From: Willaertia magna
Taxonomy: Eukaryota; Heterolobosea; Eutetramitea; Acrasida; Naegleriidae
Length of the DNA stretch: 18,175 nt
Reading direction: 5' to 3'
NCBI GenBank assembly: GCA_902984215.1
Contig: CADWAF010003997.1
Span: 1-18,175 of the forward strand
Part shown: one piece after another, positions 1-7,157 of the stretch
How positions within the stretch are numbered: the first letter of the stretch is position 1
Layout: every line of letters starts with the position of its first letter
Position numbers and translations under genes: made by a program
The notes under the pieces: model-generated
What the model was told of the DNA's origin: nothing
The model's input: only the letters and a program-made list of their open reading frames with translations
Databases searched by the model: none

Positions 1-1134
1 AATACTATCAGATCCTTTCACTCATGTTTATTACAACAAAATACAAATCAACAAACACAACAACCATTAACATTAGAATTTGAAGGAATGGAAGAAAGAA
101 CAAAATATTTAGCTGAAGAATTATTAAATGGAAATAGAGTTGCTTTAAGTAAATGTATAACATTAGTAGAATCTAAATTATATAAACATCATATTCAAGC
201 TCAATATCTATTATCTTATTTAGCTAAATTAAAACCTAATAATGAAGTAAAGAAATCATTTAGGGTTGGAATTTCAGGTCCACCAGGTGCTGGAAAGTCA
301 ACTTTTATTGAAGCTTTAGGAAAACATTTAATTAAAGATTTAAATTCAAATCTTGCAGTATTAGCTGTAGATCCAAGTAGTTCTAGAAGTGGAGGATCAA
401 TTTTAGGAGATAAAACGAGAATGGTTGAATTGAGTAGGATGGAAGAATGTTTTATTAGGCCAAGTCCTTCACAAGGCTTCTTAGGAGGTGTTACTGCTAA
501 TATGTATGAGATTATATTACTTTGTGAATATGCTGGATATGAAAATATTCTTGTTGAAACTGTTGGTGTTGGTCAATCTGAGATTTTAATTGCTGATTTA
601 ACGGATATGGTTTTATTAATTGTTCCTCCTAATAATGGAGATGAATTACAAGGATTTAAAAAGGGGATAGTGGAGATTGCAGATTTAATAATAATTAATA
701 AGGCTGATGGAAATTTAATTAATAATGCTAGAAGGGCAAGAGGAGAATATAATTCTGCAATTCATTATATGAAACCATTATATCCTGTATGGTCACCTGA
801 AGTGATTTTATGTTCTTCAAGAAGGGAAAATCCAATGGAAGAAACTAATTATCCAGTGTCAAATGTTTGGAATAAGGCTTTACAATTTAAACATGTAATG
901 GGAGAAAATAACTTAATAGAGGAAAAGAGAAAAGAACAAAGAACCAAATGGATGTGGAGACAAGTGAATGAAGAATTAATTACACGACTTTATCACTCAG
1001 ATGAGTCAATTCAGGATTTTATTACACATGTTCAAGAAAGGGTAGCACTTGGGGAATTAAGTCCAAGGTTAGCAGCTGACAAAATTCTACAACGATTTAT
1101 ACACAAGAAAACAAATGAAGAGGTATCTATTTAA
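1..1134 (+). CDS. MMAA/MeaB-type G3E-like GTPase, 5' partial, probably mitochondrial
   Basis: A P-loop GTPase of the MMAA/MeaB/ArgK family, which in other organisms loads and protects the adenosylcobalamin cofactor of methylmalonyl-CoA mutase in the mitochondrial matrix. Counting from the first in-frame ATG (88), the Walker A motif GPPGAGKST is at residues 64-72, the family segment VDPSSSRSGGSILGDKTRM at 94-112, ETVGVGQSE at 157-165 and the guanine-specificity motif NKAD at 204-207. The C-terminal stretch around 290-340 is the helical arm expected for the family. The frame stays open from base 1 to base 87 and encodes an Arg/Ser/Phe-containing, Gln-rich stretch (RSFHS near its start) like the end of a mitochondrial presequence. 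I therefore treat the gene as truncated by the window edge rather than starting at 88. Its last codons overlap the end of the convergent MYCBPAP-like gene by 8 bp. Family assignment is strong; the mutase partner is inferred from homologues. Confidence 0.9.
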   Translation, partial: NTIRSFHSCLLQQNTNQQTQQPLTLEFEGMEERTKYLAEELLNGNRVALSKCITLVESKLYKHHIQAQYLLSYLAKLKPNNEVKKSFRVGISGPPGAGKSTFIEALGKHLIKDLNSNLAVLAVDPSSSRSGGSILGDKTRMVELSRMEECFIRPSPSQGFLGGVTANMYEIILLCEYAGYENILVETVGVGQSEILIADLTDMVLLIVPPNNGDELQGFKKGIVEIADLIIINKADGNLINNARRARGEYNSAIHYMKPLYPVWSPEVILCSSRRENPMEETNYPVSNVWNKALQFKHVMGENNLIEEKRKEQRTKWMWRQVNEELITRLYHSDESIQDFITHVQERVALGELSPRLAADKILQRFIHKKTNEEVSI

Positions 1135-3143
1135 GACTTTCTTCATAATTTAAAAACTTATTCCATTGTTTTTCAGCCCTTGTAATTGTATTCCCAATTA
1201 CGGTATAAATTTGAGATGAAAGTTGTGTACTGTATTTTTCTCTTAGTTCTTTTTCTAAAATTGTTGGATCCACTTTTTCTTCAGAGCTTTCAACATTCTT
1301 TTTCTTTTGATCTTTGGTGGAAGTTGTTTGTCGTAATTGATCAATTACAACAGTTTCTTCCAAAAAGCATGCTGTTTCAACAATTTCATCTAAGGTATTT
1401 AGTATTTCGTCATACATTACAGAATACCTTATTTTATGCTCTAAACCCTTATTCTTATAATCAAGCTCTGTAGTTTGCTCCTTTTCTAGAACTTTTAATA
1501 ATTCCAACAACAAATTCAACAAAAATTGCCTTTTTTCTTCATTGGTCACTCTTTGAATCATAATTCTTAATGAATACAACGAATAATCCCATAGTTTGTT
1601 AGTAATAGTTTCTTCTGAGGAAAGAAGCTTTATGGTATTTAAAGCCAAGTATTGGAATGCTTTAAGGAGAGCTGTCGAAATGCTCTTAAGGCTTCCCTCA
1701 AACATCCCTCGGTTAGTATCGGTAAACCTTTCTCTCAAACGATCCATCTTTGTTTCTCTAATTTGTTCAGTGTTATCAGGAAGTGGTTTTGGTTCAGTGA
1801 GGCTGTCAATCATACTATTTACAATATCATGCATTACTAAGTAAATACTTTCCTTTTCTTCTTTGGCTTGAAAGAGTGATATATCACTTTGTTTGTCGTT
1901 TATTACAACCCCCTTCAAGTTGACCTCATTTGATTTACACGTAGCCCTAGGAATAGTTTCCAACCTGTATCCGTCTGTGTAAATCCCTTCTTCATTAGAA
2001 CTAAAGGAGAAAGTAAATACTTTGGTTCTGTTAGGTAATATTATACCCTTAGATTCTGAAGATAACTGAAATTTAAACTCAGCCCTTTTTTCTTGTAACT
2101 GCGTCAAGGGTTTTATTCTTACCCACTTATATTGCAAGGCACAACTTCCAATATTTTGAAGTTCTATCTCCTTTTTAATTAATTTTGATGGTGGTGCATC
2201 AAATAGTATATCATTCTCACTTAAATTAAAATAAGGGGTTGAAAAAGAAGAAAGAGTGCTTTGTTGTTCTTCAAATGGTGAAATACTTGTTACAACGTCT
2301 GACTGCTCCAAAAAATCTTCTTTTTTAACTAACGTATCTTCATACTCAGAAATCTTATTTCCAATAATTTGAAGTCCACCAATTTCTGGGGCCGGGTCGT
2401 GGTTTAACGTGTTAGATAGGAATTCACCATATTTTTCGTTGACATACGAAGAGGTCTTTTTCCTTATTCCCAACGGTGTTTCTTCACTGAAATTATTAGT
2501 ATTTTTTGAATATTTCACTTACCTAGCGAGTGAAATTCTGTTTGGATTTCGTATTGTAACAGGAAGTACCTTTTTTGTTTGAGAAACAGGACAAAATAAA
2601 GGATAAGGCCATTCTCCAAGCTTTATGTATCTTACTCCCTCATCAGTACCATCTAAGATAATTAGACCTACAATAATATTTATCTTTCTACTTACAATTC
2701 CTAAGAGTAATTTCCCAACTAGTTTCATTAAACTTTTTTTCTGGAGGTATAGAAGCCTCAAGGTAATCTAGTTCTTCTTGTTTTAATCGGAATGCATCAA
2801 CACTTTCCATAACTAATTTAGATCTATCTTCTCCTCTCTTTTTGGCAAGTGTTTCCGCGAGATTATCCCATACTTTAGAGTAATATTCGTATTTCCTTAA
2901 TGCTTTCTCTTGCATAAACATTCTATCTCCCGCATTGTTTCTAGTTGAAAAATTAACTTTTTTTGTTGATTTAGTTTCTTTAAGGGTATCAATAATTTTG
3001 TCGTTTGTAATAGGCTGCCTCTCTCCGAGTTTACTTAAACTTTCATCTATTTTATGTTTCTTTCGTAAAGTACTCATATAATTATCTAAGGAACCAAGTA
3101 TTTCTGTTTCTTTTATTTCCTTTCTGGGATCAAGGGTGTTCAT
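1127..3143 (-). CDS. MYCBPAP-like protein (putative ciliary central-apparatus protein), three exons
   Basis: Exons 3143-2696, 2652-2523 and 2486-1127 join in frame into 1938 nt, 645 residues. Codon 150 is split after its first base and codon 193 after its second, and both introns have GTAAGT donors. The N-terminal third is charged and helical. A tryptophan-rich segment with RYIKLGEWPYPLFCPV lies around residues 158-173. An ASH-like beta region (about 279-388) contains ILFDAPPSKLIKKEIELQNI, as in MYCBPAP and Hydin-type proteins. A Lys/Glu-rich helical C-terminus follows. MYCBPAP homologues are cilium/sperm-tail proteins linked to the central apparatus; that role is transferred by family resemblance. 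Its start lies only 42 bp downstream of the BBS8 stop, consistent with a cilium-related pair. The spliced frame is secure; the family name is moderately sure and could otherwise be a generic ASH-domain axonemal protein. Confidence 0.68.
2487..2522 (-). other. 36-nt spliceosomal intron in the MYCBPAP-like gene
   Basis: On the minus strand it begins GTAAGT and ends TTTCAG, with a perfect TACTAAT branch motif just before the 3' end. Removing it joins an AG to a T to make a serine codon and keeps the 463-codon downstream frame open. Unspliced, the upstream exon reaches a TAA two bases into the intron. Confidence 0.85.
2653..2695 (-). other. 43-nt spliceosomal intron in the MYCBPAP-like gene
   Basis: The donor is GTAAGT and the acceptor CTTAG. 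A TCTAAT branch-like motif sits at the same distance from the AG as the TACTAAT in the neighbouring intron. A nearer AG would give a 28-nt intron in the same frame with five extra residues. I prefer the 43-nt form because of the branch motif. Confidence 0.7.
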
Positions 3144-3185
3144 TTTTTCTTAATGATTGCTTGTTAAATGTAGATTATTTACAAT

Positions 3186-4868
3186 TTACAACATTAAATA
3201 TTTTGCCTCTAATTTTCTTTTAAGCTCTAGGGACTCAACATGTTCTGGATATATATCCTGTAAAACTCTCAATACTAATTCATGAGATTGTTGGTGATTT
3301 CCCTTCTTGAAGGAAAGTAAAGCATTATTAAATACAGGTTCATGTTGATTTGGGGCCAAAGCCATTGCTTGAGCAAAATAATTTCTGCTTTCTTCTGAGT
3401 TTCCCATCCTTAATTCCAAAACACCCAAATTGTTAAAGCTTTCTGCATGCTCATTGTCTATACTTGTAGCAACTTTAAAGCATTGATAAGCAAGCCCTAT
3501 CTCACCAATTCCAATTGCAACTTGTCCAATATTATACCATACATCAGCTCCATTAGAATCATCAGCTAACTGTAAAGCTCTCTCAAAACAAGAAAAAACC
3601 ATGTCATATTGTGAGGCATAAAAACAACATAACCCTAAATTATTCCACAACTCACAATTATTAACACCCATTTGTATTAATCTTCTGAAAAGTCTTATGG
3701 CAATTTCAGGTTGATCTTCGTAAAAATAATTACTTGCAAGACAGGCAATACTTTCAACATTGCTACTATTTAATTCCAAAACCTTTTCATAGTATTGAAT
3801 AGCTTTGTCAATGTCATTGAGTGAATCATATACTCTGGCTATACCTAATAGTAAATGTGGATCATTTGGGTGCATAGTACAAGCCAATTCATATTCTTCT
3901 AAAGCTTTGTTTGGTTGATCTAGCTTTAAAAATACTTTACATAACTCTAATCTCGAAACTATCATATCTTGATTCTTAATGGTGGATCTGAACTGTTTTT
4001 CAGCATCTCTTAATAAACCTAATTGATAGTAACATTTACCTAGCCTAGCCTTCCACCACCAATCCTTAAATTCTGCCTCGATAGTACCATAAGAAGCTAA
4101 CTCTAGGGCACGTTTTACATCGTGTTCTACAAATATTAAGTAATCACAAAGAGCTTTTCCTAATGGCGTAATTTTAGCATATTTCTTTAAATCTATATAT
4201 GATGTTACAATAGTATCCTCTTGTTCTAATCCTGAAAACTTCATTGAAGCTGTTCCTAAACGAACAAACCTACCAGTAGAAGTGACGGGACGATTTGTAC
4301 CTGGACGATTTCCCTTAAAAACATTCTCTATACTGCTTGCAGTTCCTCCTCTACTTCCACTTGTGAGTTTCCCAGTACCTCCCCTACTCCCAGAATTTGT
4401 TCCAGGCCTAGAAAACCCAGTAATTGGTCTACCATCCTTTGTTTGAGGTCTTACACTAGGATTAGCACTTCTTCTACCAGAGGATGAAGAATTCGTTAAG
4501 GGTCTTTTAAATGAAGTTCCAGGACGAGGGGCTGTAGACATTGTAGTTTCATCAAGTAAAATATCGGCAATACCCTCATCTTCCATTTCGGTATCGTCAA
4601 TCCACACCTTTGATGTTATTGACTTACATTTAATATACCACATAGATGTATCCTTAAAATTCTTTCTTAATAGTTTATTACAGGCAGCTATTGATTCATC
4701 AAATTTTCTTCTTCTATATTTCATTACAGCTATTAAGGATGGATCTAATTCATAAGGATTTTTGTTTTGATTATTATTATTATCTGTTTCATTAGAACTA
4801 TTTTGAGAAAAAGGTGGTGAAGGCTCTTCATAATATTCCTCGCCTTGATAGCTCTCTTCTTCAAGCAT
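3186..4868 (-). CDS. BBS8: BBS8/TTC8, BBSome tetratricopeptide-repeat subunit
   Basis: A 560-residue intronless gene for BBS8 (TTC8), a subunit of the BBSome, the coat complex that moves membrane proteins into and out of cilia. The early helical segment (about 45-105) contains WYIKCKSITSKVWIDD and the conserved acidic EGIADILLDE. The middle (115-200) carries at least seven RPxT units (RPGT, RPLT, RPIT, RPVT) and ends in GRFVRLGTASM at 199-209, a stretch I recognise from animal TTC8. From about 266 to 540 there are tandem TPRs, including KDWWWKARLGKCYYQLG, the YDQPEIA-like EDQPEIAIRLFRRLIQMG and WNNLGLCCFYASQYDM. The protein ends in an ML terminus, as in animal TTC8. The N-terminal 40 residues are acidic and Asn-rich and specific to this organism. 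Its presence implies a ciliated or flagellated stage. Next downstream is the MYCBPAP-like start, 42 bp away. Confidence 0.96.
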   Translation of the reverse strand: MLEEESYQGEEYYEEPSPPFSQNSSNETDNNNNQNKNPYELDPSLIAVMKYRRRKFDESIAACNKLLRKNFKDTSMWYIKCKSITSKVWIDDTEMEDEGIADILLDETTMSTAPRPGTSFKRPLTNSSSSGRRSANPSVRPQTKDGRPITGFSRPGTNSGSRGGTGKLTSGSRGGTASSIENVFKGNRPGTNRPVTSTGRFVRLGTASMKFSGLEQEDTIVTSYIDLKKYAKITPLGKALCDYLIFVEHDVKRALELASYGTIEAEFKDWWWKARLGKCYYQLGLLRDAEKQFRSTIKNQDMIVSRLELCKVFLKLDQPNKALEEYELACTMHPNDPHLLLGIARVYDSLNDIDKAIQYYEKVLELNSSNVESIACLASNYFYEDQPEIAIRLFRRLIQMGVNNCELWNNLGLCCFYASQYDMVFSCFERALQLADDSNGADVWYNIGQVAIGIGEIGLAYQCFKVATSIDNEHAESFNNLGVLELRMGNSEESRNYFAQAMALAPNQHEPVFNNALLSFKKGNHQQSHELVLRVLQDIYPEHVESLELKRKLEAKYLML

Positions 4869-5037
4869 TTTTTTGTAAGTTATGAGTTAGAGTTGTAACT
4901 AGTGCAAGATTAATTTAAATTGAAAGTATTTTAATAACCAATATCATCTATGGTTTGTTTATTAATTTCAAAAATTTAGAATTTTACCTACATATTTCAA
5001 TATTCCATCAACTTTGAATAAATAATCGGGTTTAAAT

Positions 5038-5355
5038 TTACAATTTGTTTCCTTCTTTTTCTAATTGTTTAGCTTTTTCTTCCGCAGTCATTTCTCTTCT
5101 TTCCTTTCGTTTTTGTTCTTGTAATTTATTAGCTGCGACTAAAAGATTGAATTTAGGATTTACCCGACCGGCTTCTTCTTGGTTTTTTGCGTATCTTTCT
5201 TCATATTCCGCATCTAAACATTTATCTAACAACTTTCGTTTTTCATGACAAGCGTTTAATTGATATATTCTTTTTTCTTTATAACATTGGGCTAGGTTTT
5301 TATAGGCTTCAACACATTCTTTTGAGTGATCTCCTTCTTTAACTATTGCGTGCAT
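5038..5355 (-). CDS. Twin CX9C (CHCH) small protein, probably mitochondrial intermembrane space
   Basis: A 105-residue protein with cysteines at 14, 24, 36 and 46, making two exact CX9C motifs separated by 11 residues. This is the helix-hairpin-helix CHCH signature of proteins oxidised and trapped by the Mia40/Erv1 relay in the mitochondrial intermembrane space. There is no N-terminal presequence, as usual for this class. A long Lys/Glu-rich helical tail follows (about 70-105). Cmc1-like respiratory-complex assembly factors have a similar layout, but I cannot assign a specific subfamily. A candidate AATAAA on the minus strand lies about 75 nt past the stop (4963-4958). The upstream region is shared with the divergent Asn-rich gene. 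Confidence 0.78.
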   Translation of the reverse strand: MHAIVKEGDHSKECVEAYKNLAQCYKEKRIYQLNACHEKRKLLDKCLDAEYEERYAKNQEEAGRVNPKFNLLVAANKLQEQKRKERREMTAEEKAKQLEKEGNKL

Positions 5356-5732
5356 TCTTTTTTTTAATAAAATAAAATTAAAATTATCTTTGTTTGGGTT
5401 TGTTGATGGGAAGAGGATAATGATATTACGGAGCTAACTTTAAACAACAATAATTTTTCGTTTAGTTTGGTTTCCACTTGTTGTTTAAAAAGTGGTGTAT
5501 AGAAATCTTTGATTTCAAAACCTTAAAACATTATTTTTACTGTAAAAGACGCAGAACGAGTGACTCACTGAATTTATTCATTTCTAATTACCATTAAAAT
5601 TGGTGGATGAAGTTGCAATTTATCGCACTCTGGGTAAATCGAAAAATAAGATTTTGACAAGCCTATTTACAAGATGCTTCACAACAATTAAAGGTAATTA
5701 TTGCCGACTTTGAAAAAACTCAACAAAACGAA
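5356..5732. promoter_or_regulatory. Divergent intergenic region between the CX9C gene and the Asn-rich gene
   Basis: A 377 bp region between two divergent start codons, so it must hold both promoters. A perfect 12-bp inverted repeat (TTTAAACAACAA at 5439-5450, its complement at 5478-5489) is separated by 27 bp. An overlapping short hairpin has arms CCACTT and AAGTGG (5474-5479, 5490-5495). A symmetrical AGTGACTCACT (5559-5569) contains TGACTCA, the core bound by bZIP factors in other eukaryotes. Binding here is untested. No TATA-like element stands out. Confidence 0.5.
5439..5489. repeat. 12-bp perfect inverted repeat in the divergent promoter
   Basis: TTTAAACAACAA at 5439-5450 is exactly reverse-complemented at 5478-5489, with a 27 bp spacer. 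It could be a regulatory dyad or a hairpin. By chance alone such a pair is uncommon but not impossible in AT-rich DNA. Confidence 0.6.
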
Positions 5733-7001
5733 ATGCGTGAAGAAAATACACCTATCTTTTCTTTTGATGAAGAAGAGATAGCAAGTTTAACCTCCTCTCC
5801 TGCAGTCAATAATCAAGTAATGGATGACGAATTTTCATATAAAGAGAATGAAGAGGCATTATATGATTTAATCGATTTGGCATTAGTAGATTATAAAAGT
5901 GACCTTGGATTATCGGTAACTAGAAATTCCTCCAAAGCAACAAACATAAGAAACCACAATAACCAAACTCTAGATACCAATAATAGGTTTAGTATTTCAC
6001 CATGTGAAACCAATGTAAATTCGACTTCCAACAATACCATAATTAATAATTGTGAAGTTAAACAACTTTCTAGTTCAATGCCAACATTTAGTCAATTCCC
6101 AATGGTTACAATCCAACCATGTGAGAGCTATCACAACCAGTCAATACCCATCAATAACGCAGGTATTTATGGAAATGTAAATATAAATAATAACAACATG
6201 AATAATATGAATAATAACATGAATAATTATTTTGACAATCATGCATTGTCAACAAATACTGTTTCACCATTTGCCGGTTACCCATCTTTCTCAAATGTTG
6301 CTATTGCTTCTCCAAATTACTATTGTTATTTAGGAGTCTCACCCCCTGTAACAAACTTCATTCCCGAGCCTAAGATGGATAGTAATCACTTATCTAGTGG
6401 CGTTGAGAGACAAAGGTCAAATAGCTTCTCTTCCACTAACAGTGCAATAAGTGGAAACAGTGAAGGAAGTAACAATACCAACAATAATTCACCACAAAAG
6501 AGAAGAACCAGATCCAAATCTCCCAGACAGTACCAGTTTCATACTTACAATGACAATGGTAAGCAACAAGGAAATAGTCCTCCAGTAATGCAAACAAATA
6601 GTTCTGTAAATATAATTAATACCGAAACTAGAAAGAGAAGTCAAAGCGATACTAGTGTTTTGTTTAGTCCACCACCGGTTGTTGACAAAAAGAAAAAGAC
6701 CACTGTAAAAACTCCAACTTTGAATAACAGTAATAACATGTCGTTCTCTCCAACAAGTGGAAGTTCTAGTAGTTCCAATAACCACACACCGCATATCCAA
6801 TTTCATCACCAAGATAATATGTCAAATGCTTCTAGCAGTAACGACAACAAATCTTCTTTGACTGTAGAGCAACAACAAATTATGTTTAGTAAGAAGAACT
6901 ATATGCCACAATATGTTATTAGACATAATCTTTATGATGAGTTCCAGTTCAAAAAGTCAAATCCAAAGCAAAAGTATTATAAGTTCTTTGCCAATCAATA
7001 G
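5733..7001 (+). CDS. Asn/Ser-rich low-complexity protein of unknown function
   Basis: A 422-residue protein I do not recognise. The start is the first ATG after an in-frame stop at 5655-5657. The first 70 residues are acidic with aliphatic helices (EEALYDLIDLALVDY), resembling an activation-type segment. The middle is dominated by Asn, Ser and Thr, including an Asn/Met repeat near 6180-6225 encoded by AAT/ATG units. Basic clusters follow: KRRTRSKSPRQ around residue 256, RKRSQSDTS around 300, and KKKKTTVKT around 320, plausible nuclear signals and kinase sites. The C-terminal 35 residues (PQYVIRHNLYDEFQF then a Lys/Tyr/Phe-rich tail) are the only compact, non-repetitive part and may be the conserved domain. 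A nuclear regulator is a guess. A candidate AATAAA lies at 7111-7116, already inside the promoter of the kinase gene. Confidence 0.72.
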   Translation: MREENTPIFSFDEEEIASLTSSPAVNNQVMDDEFSYKENEEALYDLIDLALVDYKSDLGLSVTRNSSKATNIRNHNNQTLDTNNRFSISPCETNVNSTSNNTIINNCEVKQLSSSMPTFSQFPMVTIQPCESYHNQSIPINNAGIYGNVNINNNNMNNMNNNMNNYFDNHALSTNTVSPFAGYPSFSNVAIASPNYYCYLGVSPPVTNFIPEPKMDSNHLSSGVERQRSNSFSSTNSAISGNSEGSNNTNNNSPQKRRTRSKSPRQYQFHTYNDNGKQQGNSPPVMQTNSSVNIINTETRKRSQSDTSVLFSPPPVVDKKKKTTVKTPTLNNSNNMSFSPTSGSSSSSNNHTPHIQFHHQDNMSNASSSNDNKSSLTVEQQQIMFSKKNYMPQYVIRHNLYDEFQFKKSNPKQKYYKFFANQ

Positions 7002-7157
7002 AAGAAACGATTTTAATCAATCGTGTAAGATCATTTGTTTTGTTATGGTTATTTAGTAAGTGAAGTTACCTCGGGGTGAGTATTTGGGAAACAAAAGTGT
7101 ATTGTAAAATAATAAACCAAGGTGTCACTTGTCATTCAATTCAATTTCCCAAAAAAA

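Noticed and set aside
2519..2761. A separate small minus-strand gene
   Set aside because: It is the middle exon of the MYCBPAP-like gene plus unspliced intron 1. Both splice sites and the frame join it to its neighbours.
6180..6225. Asn/Met codon repeat as a functional repeat domain
   Set aside because: It looks like slippage of AAT/ATG trinucleotides, typical of low-complexity proteins in such genomes.
7083..7153. TTTGGGAAA and its reverse complement in the kinase promoter as E2F-like sites
   Set aside because: The E2F core needs a GC-rich centre that is absent. A 9-bp inverted pair in AT-rich DNA is weak evidence.
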